Source of the DNA: Methylomarinum sp965277025
Lineage (GTDB): Bacteria; Pseudomonadota; Gammaproteobacteria; Methylococcales; Methylomonadaceae
DNA: 64,000 nucleotides
Reading direction: 5' to 3'
Assembly (NCBI GenBank): GCA_965277025.1
Contig: OZ255706.1
Coordinates: 558,001-622,000 of the forward strand
Shown here: piece after piece, positions 55,895 to 64,000 of the stretch
How positions within the stretch are numbered: the first letter of the stretch is position 1
Layout: every line of letters begins with the position of its first letter
Notes under the pieces: model-generated
The model's database searches: none
Seen by the model: the letters and a program-made list of their open reading frames with translations, nothing else
Told to the model about the DNA's origin: nothing
Made by a program: the position numbers and the translations under genes

Positions 55895-56779
55895 GTTGAC
55901 ACACCTCTTTGCAATATGGGTGTTCTTATGGACACATGTCTAAATAAAATTCATGATGCAGGCTTGGGTTTAAGACGGTTTTTTTTAAACGAATGCCTGC
56001 AACATCCCCCCGAGAATGTCTCATTTTATGAGGTAGCTCCCGAAAACTGGATGACTATCGGCGGCAAACTGGGCAAACAGTTTCGTGCCATGACGGAGCA
56101 GTTTGATTTTGTTTGTCATGGATTATCCTTATCTATCGGCAGTCAGGATCCTTTAGATGAAACCTTTGTCAAATCCATCAAACAGTTCATGCAGGAACAT
56201 CAAATCAAGTTCTATAGTGAACACTTGAGCTATTGCAGCCATGAAGGGCATTTATATGATCTGATGCCCATTCCATTTACCGAAGAAGCCGTTATTCATG
56301 TGGCGGAACGCATCCGGCGTGTACAGGATATTCTGGAACAAAAAATTGCCATAGAAAATGTTTCCTATTACGCCGCCCCTGGCAAAGAAATGGAAGAAAT
56401 AGATTTTTTCAATGCAGTGATTACAGAAGCTAATTGTGATATTTTAATTGACCTCAATAATATCTATGTCAACAGCATCAACCATCAATATGATGCCGAA
56501 GCGTTTTTAAAAGCCATACCCGCTGAAAGGATAGCTTATGCACACATTGCTGGTCACTATGTCGAATGCGATGATTTTTTGATTGATACCCATGGCGCTG
56601 AAGTCATTGACCCGGTCTGGAGTTTATTGGCTAAAGCCTATGAACTTTATGGTGTTTTTCCAACACTACTGGAACGTGACTTTAACTTGCCCCCGCTATC
56701 GGAATTACTTGCTGAAGTTGAAACTATACGCCACATTCAACAAGCCTGGTTAAATCAACATGAAAAACGCAGTGCCTGA
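55886..56779 (+). CDS. MNIO (DUF692) family multinuclear non-heme iron oxidase, HvfB/BufB-like
   Basis: A 297-residue TIM-barrel enzyme. 'AGLGLRRFFLNE' starts the family domain. Likely iron ligands are His in 'FVCHGLSLSIG', Glu/His in 'FYSEHLSYC', Glu in 'IAIENVSYY', Asp/Asn in 'ILIDLNNIYVN', His in 'YAHIAGH' and 'DTHG', and Glu in 'LLERDFNLPP'. It should modify Cys residues of the upstream precursor with the DUF2063 partner. The true start may be 55919 or 55928 ('MGVLMD'), since the first ATG lies in a hairpin loop and no start has a strong ribosome site. It overlaps the next gene by 20 nt. Confidence 0.9.
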   Translation: MSRVDTPLCNMGVLMDTCLNKIHDAGLGLRRFFLNECLQHPPENVSFYEVAPENWMTIGGKLGKQFRAMTEQFDFVCHGLSLSIGSQDPLDETFVKSIKQFMQEHQIKFYSEHLSYCSHEGHLYDLMPIPFTEEAVIHVAERIRRVQDILEQKIAIENVSYYAAPGKEMEEIDFFNAVITEANCDILIDLNNIYVNSINHQYDAEAFLKAIPAERIAYAHIAGHYVECDDFLIDTHGAEVIDPVWSLLAKAYELYGVFPTLLERDFNLPPLSELLAEVETIRHIQQAWLNQHEKRSA

Positions 56780-57548
56780 GAAAAGCTTCCAAACCACACA
56801 GGCGACTTTTTCAGCCTATATCCGTGACCCTTTCAACAATCCAAGGCCGGTTGGTGTCGATAAAAAGCGTATTGATACTTATCGTGAATTATTTTTCAAC
56901 AATATTGAAAGTTTTTTAAGCAATAATTTTCCGGTATTACGCAGCTTGTTAAATGATCAGCAGTGGTTTGAGCTGGCGCAGGATTTTTTTTCCCGCCATT
57001 CTTGTCAAACGCCCTATTTTTCAGAAATCCCGGAAGAATTTATCGACTTTTTACAAGAAAAACGCAACTCCCCGGATGATTTCCCTTTTTTATTGGAACT
57101 GGCGCATTACGAATGGGAGGAAATGGCTCTTTCCACATCAAAAGAGGAAATACCTCAAGGCACGAATCAATCTGCACCTGTAATAGACCAACAGGCAATC
57201 AGCCTGTCACCTCTGGCTTGGCCTTTGGCCTATCAATATCCCGTTCATAAAATTTCGTCTCAGTTCATTCCTTTACAAGCGCCAGAGCATGGCACTTTTT
57301 TACTCGTTTATCGTGATCCTCAGTATGAAGTGCATTTTATTGAAATTAATGCATTGACGTTCCAGTTATTGCAATTGATCGAACAGCAGCCAGATCAACA
57401 GGCTCTTGCTTATTTAACCAACCTGGCTAAATTCTTGCCACAGACTGACCCTGAGCTTATTTTAAAACATGGCATGAATACCCTGATGGAACTGGCTGAC
57501 AAAAGTATAGTGCTTACACGGCAAACAAATGAATCTCAGCCAACCTGA
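56760..57548 (+). CDS. DUF2063 partner protein, HvfC/BufC-like
   Basis: A 262-residue protein. The N-terminal DUF2063 domain has 'FSAYIRDP' and 'RIDTYRELFFNNIESFLSNNFPVLRSLL', then 'FFSRHSCQTPYFSEIPEEFIDFL'. The C-terminal domain is less conserved. In HvfABC and bufferin systems this protein binds the precursor leader and the MNIO enzyme. The 20-nt overlap with the enzyme gene indicates tight coupling. No DoxX-type fourth gene follows. Confidence 0.88.
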   Translation: MKNAVPEKSFQTTQATFSAYIRDPFNNPRPVGVDKKRIDTYRELFFNNIESFLSNNFPVLRSLLNDQQWFELAQDFFSRHSCQTPYFSEIPEEFIDFLQEKRNSPDDFPFLLELAHYEWEEMALSTSKEEIPQGTNQSAPVIDQQAISLSPLAWPLAYQYPVHKISSQFIPLQAPEHGTFLLVYRDPQYEVHFIEINALTFQLLQLIEQQPDQQALAYLTNLAKFLPQTDPELILKHGMNTLMELADKSIVLTRQTNESQPT

Positions 57549-57979
57549 GTTTTTGTAGGGAATCGTTGTCCATTTTGCGGGGCAGATAAATCACTGAGGA
57601 CTAATTCAGCGATTCCGCAGGGAACGAGTGAAAAAGTATTCAGTCTATAAACTCAATAAAACATTTTGCTTATTGTATAATCAGGCAATTGCAAAAAATT
57701 TATAGGATGGATTACCAAGGCGGTGAATCCACTCTACATCAATATAAACAGTGTTTTTCATAAAAAATCAACAAACTATCCATTAAAGCAAAATGGGTTA
57801 GGAAATCGCTGATTTATTCACGATTCCAGCGGTGCAGGGATGCGCCGCCAAAATAGATGGTGGTAAACCATTGATTTTGATAGCAAAGCAGAAATCGTTG
57901 TCCGCTTTGCGGACGCTGACAGTATGGATGATTTGTCAGCGTTTCCTTAGACAAACAGGAACTTGAAATAAAATGAGTT
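57549..57979. other. Gene-free stretch after the RiPP operon
   Basis: No gene or domain is recognisable in any frame. A short motif 'AATCGTTGTCC' followed by 'TTTGCGG' occurs twice, at about 57563 and 57893, which suggests a degenerate repeat or remnant. Several short AT-rich runs are present near 57650-57690. Confidence 0.4.
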
Positions 57980-58075
57980 CTAGGAGGCTGTCCGAGAATA
58001 GAAGCCGTTGCGAGGGAAATCTGACTCAAATCAGCTTTTCCGTAGTAGGTTCTCTATTCTCGGACAGCCTCCTAG
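57980..58075. mobile_element. Small MITE-like inverted-repeat element
   Basis: 22-bp perfect arms at 57980-58001 and 58054-58075 include the CTAG ends, with about 50 bp between them. If the terminal CTAG copies are the target duplication, the element is GAGGCTGTCCGAGAATAG to its complement, with CTAG at 57980-57983 and 58072-58075. It has no coding capacity, so it would depend on a transposase elsewhere, possibly of IS5 type (YTAR target). Confidence 0.7.
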
Positions 58076-58105
58076 CGTGTATCTTTCAATTTAAAAAGTA
58101 AAATT

Positions 58106-58549
58106 ATGTCAAAGAAGTACAAATTCGCTCTATTCGTCGTCAGTTTAATCGCATTGATTGCATTTCAGGCCAAAGTCATTATGCCTTTGGTGCTTGATGT
58201 GGTCGCATCAGACCTGTTTTTAAATGATGCACCAACCGAAAAAGACAAATCGCAATCCGGACAAATGCTCGGTTATGCTTTCGATCAATGCAATATTTAT
58301 ATATCCAGTGAAGTCGATTCCGATGTATCAGTGTCTTATTCCACTGAGCCTCTCAATGCCTGGGATATCGGCGGGCATCAATATGTCATCAATGCCAATA
58401 TTGATTTGATGCCGGAAAGTGGATCACCATTGACTGCACGATATGTTTGCCGGATTAAATTCTCCGGTGATGAGATGAATCAAGCGGAATTCACTAATGT
58501 AGATAACTGGTCAGTCGATGGCATTAGTGGCCTGGATGATTATTTATAA
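58106..58549 (+). CDS. Membrane-anchored protein of unknown function
   Basis: A 147-residue protein with one N-terminal hydrophobic span ('FALFVVSLIALIAFQAKVIMPLVL') and a periplasmic remainder with two Cys ('FDQCNIYISS' and 'ARYVCRIKFSG'). The C-terminal part looks like a small beta-rich domain. The family is not recognised. The spacing of about 560 bp and a MITE separate it from the RiPP operon. Confidence 0.6.
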   Translation: MSKKYKFALFVVSLIALIAFQAKVIMPLVLDVVASDLFLNDAPTEKDKSQSGQMLGYAFDQCNIYISSEVDSDVSVSYSTEPLNAWDIGGHQYVINANIDLMPESGSPLTARYVCRIKFSGDEMNQAEFTNVDNWSVDGISGLDDYL

Positions 58550-58660
58550 TTTCCATTTGAAATATGGCCTAAAAAATTGCTGATTATTTGTTCAACCTTT
58601 CCCGAGGGTTAGCCCCTTCAAATAGTCAATTAGCAACTGTCTGATATGGAGTAAAAAGCA

Positions 58661-59188
58661 ATGAGTAATGACATGACAAAGAAGTTAGGGCCATTGGCAG
58701 TACTTACCGGTAGTTGGGAAGGTGAAGAAGGGATTGATGTTTCTCGTGTGCATGGTGAAGCACAAACAAGTCAATATCGAGAAAAAGTGGTTTTTGAACC
58801 CCTCGGCCCGGTCAATAACGGGCCACAGGAGTTATATGGTCTGCGCTATTCCATGACCGCATGGCGCATAGGTGAAACTGACGCTTTTCATGAAGAATTA
58901 GGCTACTGGCTATGGGATGCTGGAAATAAACAAGTTTTGCGTTGCTTTATGGTGCCGCGTGGAGTTCTGGTCAATGCTGGCGGCGATGTCGAAGCTGATA
59001 GTAAGCGTTTCCATTTGTCGGCCGAAATTGGATCGGAAACTTATGGAATTTTATCGAATAAATATTTGCACGAATCACGAAAAACATTGAAATATTTTCT
59101 CGATCTGACTATTCACGAGGATGATTGTTTCAGTTACCAGGAAACCACTCAGCTATGGATACCCGCCGAAGAATCAATTTTAACATGA
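58661..59188 (+). pseudogene. Nitrobindin-like heme-binding beta-barrel protein, 3'-truncated by IS110
   Basis: About 172 native residues of a FABP-like/nitrobindin-like protein. 'LGPLAVLTGSWEGEEG' matches the G-x-W-x-G start of the family, and 'SYQETTQLWI' is the usual penultimate strand. The final segment, which in nitrobindins carries the heme-ligating His (H-x-D-x-N-T-L type ending), is missing. The IS110 edge at 59179 follows 'PAEESI', and the last codons come from the IS. The remaining part of the gene should lie beyond the last repeat unit. A ribosome site GGAG precedes the start. Confidence 0.8.
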
Positions 59189-60747
59189 AATGATCCATAT
59201 CGAATGCGCAAGGAGTTCTCAGCCGTGAAAAGGCTGCTTATCCATATTCAATGAAGTAAGCTGGCTTACCCCGGTTGTGTTATATAACCGAATTTTATCA
59301 GCGCTCTGATCCAGCGTGGTGCATTGCGTTTGACAGCCATTTCTTCGTAGTCGATGGTCGAATCCCGGAAATACTCGCCGCGACTAATCATGAAGTAACA
59401 TGTCCGCAAAAGTTTGTGAGCCAGCGCAATGATGGCGCGTTGGTGACCTCGCCTAATCGCCAGTGATGTATATTTTGCCTGGAAAACCGATCGGGTTCGG
59501 CTGGCGGCATGGGCGCATTCGCAAAGCAGGCGACACACATATGGGTTTCCTTTTCGCGTTCGTCCTGATTTGCGTTTGCCGGCAGACTCGTTGTTGCCGG
59601 GGCATATGCCCACCCATGACGCCAGCCGATCCGCACTGCCAAAGACAGTCATATCCGTTCCGATCTCAACAAGTAGCATGGCTGCTCCAATCAAATCAAC
59701 ACCGGGAATAGTCTGGAGCAATTGCAAAACCGTTTTCTCCTTCTCCAGTCCGGCCAGCAGTTGTGCATCGAATCTGGCTATGCGTGCTTCCAAATCCTGA
59801 ATATGCTGCATCAGTTCATTCAGTACGAAGCGATGGTGCTCGCTCAGCTCACCTTGCAGCGCCTCCAGTATATCGGCGCGCGGCGCTTTGAGACGATTGC
59901 TGGCCAGCTTCAACACATCATGCGCAGGCTGTCCTTCAATCAGCGCGTTAACCATGGCGCGCGCGGATTGCCCATGTACATCGCTGACCACCACGCCAAG
60001 CCGGATGCCGCCGTCGGTTAATACCTTGTGCAGTCTGTTCTTCTCAGCAGACAGCATCGACACCAACTTCTGTCGTTGACGTGAAATCAGGCGTAACTGC
60101 CGCATCTTTTCCGGTGGCACGAATGAACCGCGCAGCAGTCCGGCACGGGAAAGCATCGCCAGCCATTGCGCGTCGCCGATGTCCGTCTTGCGTCCCGGCA
60201 CATTCTTCACATGCCGGGCATTGACGACCCTGGCGTAAATACCCACATGTTCCAAAGCTGCATATGGGCTTTTCCAGTAGATGCCGGTGCTTTCCATCAC
60301 CACCTCATCCGGTGCGACAGACTGCACCCAATCGGCTAATGCACGTCGATCACGTTTGAATGCGCCAAACTGCCGATGCTCTGTCTGAATACCACCCTCG
60401 GCCTGTTCAACCATGGCGCAGGCGGTAATCGCTTTTGGTGAACATCCAACCCGATGACTCGCTTGTGTATTGCAGTGAGTTCCATTTTTTCCTCCTTTAC
60501 TCTATGATTGAGCCTGGAAGGTGGCGGTTGCCTGGATGATCTGCCTGAGGGCGATGTAAATCGTCAACGGCCCTTTTAACATTCGCTCTTAAAGAAGCAA
60601 TCCGGGGTTCGAGTCATCCATGGCAGGCTACGTTAGCAGTCGGGCTCTAAGGCTCCAAAGTAAAGCGCAGTCTTTAACCGCCATCTTCCACAAGGAACTC
60701 TACAACATTTCATCATGCGGGGTGGCAATTCTTGCGATGATCGTTAG
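59179..60747 (-). mobile_element. IS110-family insertion sequence, copy 3
   Basis: A 1569-bp element in the same orientation as copy 2. It shares the 1-nt deletion with copy 2 but has S in 'VVVSDVHG' as in copy 1, and a private E in 'EQAEGG'. Confidence 0.87.
59266..60485 (-). pseudogene. IS110 recombinase with N-terminal frameshift
   Basis: It has the same single-base loss as copy 2, so the first catalytic Asp is out of frame with the 382-residue remainder that starts at 'MVEQAEGG'. The other motifs ('VMESTG', 'KTDIGDAQWLA') are intact. Confidence 0.8.
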
Positions 60748-61123
60748 GTGGAATACGCATCGTCAGCAGTAACACTTTCGCTCCAGCCGCCTGACATAAT
60801 TGAATAATCTGGGCTAAATTCTGCTTCATGATAACGGGTGACAAACCGCGCAAACCATCATTAGCGCCCAGTTCAATGATCACTACATCAGGCTGCCTTA
60901 GGGTCAGTACCTCAATTACTCTGGCCAATCCTCCATCTGTGGTTTCGCCACTGATACTTTCGTTATAGACTTTAACCTCGGGATTTATTTTCTTGAGGTG
61001 ATTTTGCAACAATGCAACCCAACCCTGACCTGTCTCCATTCCGTAGCCGGCACTGATGCTGTCGCCTAACACAACGATTGATTTTGCTTGAACAGTCACC
61101 GACAATATCATCAATAACACCAT
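60713..61123 (-). pseudogene. tesA: TesA-type esterase, truncated, second copy
   Basis: It is identical to the truncated gene at 49994-50404, including the IS110 junction after 'LLLTMRIPP'. The catalytic Ser block is present and the Asp-x-x-His block is missing. Confidence 0.85.
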
Positions 61124-61139
61124 TACGCCTAAGGTTCTT

Positions 61140-61823
61140 ATGCCGACCATTTCGTCACATACTCCGATCATTAAAACTATTAATATTAGCAAAATAGTAG
61201 AAACCCGTGATGGGCCGTTGACTATTTTAACCTCGATCAACCTGACTATTGATCGTGGCGCCAGTGTGGCTATCCTCGGCGCTTCAGGTTCTGGCAAATC
61301 GACATTGCTGAGTTTGTTGGCCGGGCTGGATACAGCCAGTTCGGGTGATATTCTGATTGCCGGCGAAAACTTGACCACTATGGATGAAGACGAACGGGCC
61401 GAGGTTCGCCGCGAACTGATCGGCTTTGTGTTTCAGTCGTTTCAATTGCTGCCAGGACTGACCGCTCTGGAAAACGTCATGCTGCCGTTGGAACTGATCG
61501 AGGACCCACATGCTGAAGAAAAAGCCCGGATCATTTTGCAACATGTCGGCTTGAGTGAACGTCTGACTCACACGCCACGGCAATTATCCGGTGGTGAGCA
61601 ACAACGTGTTGCTTTGGCCAGGGCTTTCATCACCCGCCCAGTGATATTGTTCGCCGATGAACCGACCGGTAATCTGGACAGCCGCACCGGTCAGCAAATT
61701 ATCGATTTATTGTTTGAACTGAATCAGGAACACAACACAACCTTGGTGCTGGTAACCCACGACACCTCATTGGCCAAACGTTGCCAGCGTCGTATCGAAA
61801 TTTCAGCCGGTCGATTATTATGA
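61140..61823 (+). CDS. ybbA: ABC transporter ATP-binding protein YbbA, second copy
   Basis: It is identical in protein sequence to the gene at 50421-51104 with all ATPase motifs intact. It is head-to-head with the truncated tesA. Confidence 0.92.
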   Translation: MPTISSHTPIIKTINISKIVETRDGPLTILTSINLTIDRGASVAILGASGSGKSTLLSLLAGLDTASSGDILIAGENLTTMDEDERAEVRRELIGFVFQSFQLLPGLTALENVMLPLELIEDPHAEEKARIILQHVGLSERLTHTPRQLSGGEQQRVALARAFITRPVILFADEPTGNLDSRTGQQIIDLLFELNQEHNTTLVLVTHDTSLAKRCQRRIEISAGRLL

Positions 61824-64000
61824 ATTTCATCCTGTTGGCGAGAAAATTTTTATGGCGTGATGTCCGTACAGGCGAACTGACTTTACTGATTCTGGCCTTG
61901 TTGATCGCCATTGCCAGCACTACCGCCATCAGCCTCTTTTCTGACCGTTTGAACCGTACCATGTCACTGGAAGCTGCGACCTTTCTGGCTGCTGACCTGG
62001 TTATCACCAGCCCGGAGCCAATTACAGAGCAATGGCTGAAACAGGCTGCTGAAATAGGCCTGGCAACGGCGCGAACGGCCGAGTTTTCGACCGTTTTAAT
62101 GGAAAACAATGAAATTCTGCTGGCCGGTATCAAAGCGGTAAGTTCCGCCTATCCATTACGCGGTGTATTAAAGACTATCGACGAAAAATATCAGGAGTCG
62201 ACCCGTCTCCATGGCCCGAAACCAGGCCATGCCTGGGTGGAAAGACGGGTATTGTCCGCCTTGAAACTCAAACCCGGCGATCGCCTGCAAGTGGGTGAAA
62301 AAAAACTGATCATCAGCCAGATACTCAGTTATGAACCTGATAAACGCGGCGATCTGTACAGCCTGGCAGCCATGTGCATTATTTTTATCAATTCAAGGGC
62401 CCAACTGATGCCTTGCTGGCCTTCAGCAGACAGGTCAAACCGCACCTCAATGCTTCCCAGCGCATCATGGATATTCATCAGGACCGGCCGCAACTCGGCG
62501 CCGCATTGGAACGAGCGCAACGTTATCTGGGCTTGTCCAGTATCGTTGTGGTGTTGATTGCCGGCGTCGCTATCGCCATGAGCAGCCGCAGATACAGTCA
62601 GCGACATTTTAATACCAGCGCCATTTTGCGTTGTTTGGGTTTGAAACAACAGCAAGTGCTGACAATTTTTGTTCTGCAGTTTTTTATTTTAGGCCTGGTT
62701 TGCAGCCTGTTTGGCATTTTACTGGGGTGGCTGGGCCAGGAAACCTTATTCTGGTTATTGCGTGATTTATTCCCCAGCCAGGTTGCCCAGCCCGGCATAA
62801 CGGCCCTGTTGTTTGGCGTTTTGATCGGCCTGGCTATTTTGTTTGGTTTTGCTCTGCCGCCTTTACTGCGTCTAAAACACGTCCCCCCTTTACGTGTATT
62901 ACGACAAGAGACCTGGCGCCATTGCCCGCCAAAGCCTGGCTGGTCTATGGGCTGGCCCTGGTTTTGGTGGCTGGATTGAGTGCTTTTTATACCCATGACA
63001 CGAAAATGACCATCACCTTGCTGGGTGGCAGTCTGTTATTTTTGATGATACTGAGCTTATGCCTGAAAGGGTTGTTATCGGCCAGCCGACGTTTACTTCC
63101 TTTTTGTTCGTTGCCAGTAAAAATTGCGCTGCGTCACCTGAGCCATCCAGGACAAAAGCCGGTTCCACAAATTCTGGCCTTCAGTCTGACCCTGGTCGCC
63201 ATGTTGATCAGCCTGACCGTCAGGACAGATCTTTTGGATGACTGGAAAAAACAACTGCCCGAGCATGCCCCCAACCATTTTGCCTTGAATATTTTTCCAC
63301 ACCAAAAAGCGATGCTGGAACAATTATTCAAACAACAACAGATTCAAACCAGTGCTTTTTATCCCGTGGTTCGCGCCCGCCTGATCAAAATCAATGCTGT
63401 TCCGGTCAAACAAATCGTTTCCAAAGATTCTCAGGGTGAACGAGCCACTCATCGTGATTTGAGCCTGACCTGGAATAATGACATTCCTGAAGACAACCAT
63501 ATTATCGCTGGACAATGGTGGAATGACTCAAGCACCCCCAATCAAGTTTCAGTGGAATCCAAACTGGCCAAAAGCCTTAAATTAACACTCGGTGACAGGT
63601 TGACTTTCACTATTGGCAGTCAGCAGCATGAAGCCGTTGTCACCAGTCTCAGAAAAGTGCGCTGGGATACCATGAAACCAAATTTCTATTTCATTTTTTC
63701 ACCAGGCTCGTTAAATAAATATGCCTATACTTTTATCACCAGTTTTTACCTTGCGCCTGAGCAAAAATCTTTTTTAAATACCTTAGTCAAACAATTTCCC
63801 GCAACGACTATTCTTGAAGTCGATCAGTTACTGGCCCAATTCAAGAAAATTCTGCAACAACTGACCGCAGCGATCAATTTGTTGCTGGTTCTTGCCTTAC
63901 TGGCCGGATTTACCGTTTTGTTAGCGGCCATTTATGCCTCCCTGGATGATCGTATCTACGAAGGCGCACTGTTCAAGACATTGGGCGCCAGCCGTTCATT
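61820..64000 (+). pseudogene. ybbP: YbbP-type permease, decayed, second copy, cut by window end
   Basis: It shows the same deletion (near 62370) and the same 2-nt frameshift (near 62906) as the first copy. The last base of the window falls in the C-terminal membrane region, at 'GASRS'. Confidence 0.85.

Larger units (their letters stand above)
48460..59178. repeat. Tandem duplication unit 1 (10,719 bp)
   Basis: Everything from 48460 to 53281 recurs at 59179 to the window end with constant spacing of 10,719 bp. Visible differences are in IS110 only (two transposase substitutions: D/E after 'EQA' and G/S in 'VVV(G/S)DVHG'). The unit begins with IS110, holds tesA', ybbA, ybbP, the RND-type adaptor, the HvfA/bufferin-like locus and a truncated nitrobindin-like gene, and ends where the next IS110 starts. 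Confidence 0.88.
59179..64000. repeat. Tandem duplication unit 2 (continues beyond window)
   Basis: It repeats 48460-53281 at constant spacing, including the same truncation of tesA and the same lesions in ybbP. The left junction differs: here IS110 follows the nitrobindin-like gene rather than nudE. Confidence 0.88.

Noticed and set aside
57814..58029. A 71-residue minus-strand open frame
   Set aside because: It runs into the MITE arm, has no ribosome site and no recognisable domain.
1..64000. All frameshifts explained as sequencing errors
   Set aside because: Some lie in homopolymers and may be errors (about 425, 27079, 36656), but others do not (ybbP deletion and 2-nt insertion, regulator at 26.5 kb), and IS interruptions with exact duplications show genuine decay.

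Overview
The window looks like chromosome from a gammaproteobacterium, probably a methanotroph or methylotroph of the Methylococcales type. The reasons are indirect: a LapD/MoxY-type sensor kinase, a NarL-type regulator in an apparent operon with a YVTN beta-propeller of the kind seen near PQQ-dependent oxidation genes, an HvfA/bufferin-type copper RiPP locus, and general gamma-proteobacterial housekeeping genes (trpE/G, speA, dsbB, nudE, tesA-ybbA-ybbP). No rRNA, tRNA or CRISPR array was seen. The assignment is an inference and no marker gene proves it.

The dominant feature is insertion-sequence load. About twenty elements of eight kinds occupy well over a third of the 64 kb. They are IS200/IS605, ISNCY, IS21, IS66, IS110 and three IS4-superfamily elements, called here IS-A (1222 bp, 372-aa transposase, 9-bp target duplications), IS-B (1125 bp, 361 aa, 5-bp duplications) and IS-C (1106 bp, 351-353 aa, 5-bp duplications). 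Most ends and target duplications can be read directly, so the disrupted host genes can be rebuilt: a DUF2058 gene split by IS21, a DUF4136 lipoprotein split by IS-A, a potassium channel split by IS-A plus IS66, and a secreted methyltransferase-like gene split by IS-B that itself carries IS-A. Other genes decay by frameshift or deletion (Lon-like protease, a LuxR-type response regulator, a PepSY protein, ybbP). This combination is what is expected after a recent IS expansion with weak purifying selection.

Layout. 1-8.9 kb: broken Lon-like gene, five ISs, two small lipoproteins and a fumarylacetoacetate-hydrolase-family gene. 8.9-12.8 kb: IS110, then IS-A carrying IS-B. 12.9-16.9 kb: intact trpE-trpG-trpDC, in which trpD and trpC are one fused gene. 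17-24.4 kb: orphan HigA antitoxin, IS21 in DUF2058, CoA-disulfide-reductase/rhodanese fusion, DUF4136 with IS-A. 24.4-29 kb: SplB-like radical SAM enzyme, SDR, decayed regulator, PepSY protein, beta-propeller and response regulator. 29-33.9 kb: a mosaic of IS66, IS-B and IS-C fragments. 33.9-36.3 kb: 5'-truncated O-oligosaccharyltransferase and sensor kinase. 36.6-42.1 kb: broken K+ channel, TrkA-like protein, dsbB. 42.1-48.5 kb: broken methyltransferase, 2-hydroxy-acid dehydrogenase, speA, truncated nudE.

From 48,460 a 10,719-bp unit begins with IS110 and runs through truncated tesA, ybbA, decayed ybbP, an orphan RND-type adaptor, a secreted protein, an HvfA/bufferin-like precursor, its MNIO (DUF692) enzyme and DUF2063 partner, and a truncated nitrobindin-like gene. 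At 59,179 the unit starts again and runs past the window edge. The simplest reading is a tandem duplication by recombination between directly oriented IS110 copies. The precursor is the most interesting gene: it joins EGKCG-type MNIO substrate motifs to a long Met/Cys-rich tail with three 14-residue tandem repeats, and it sits in what may be an amplified copper-handling segment.
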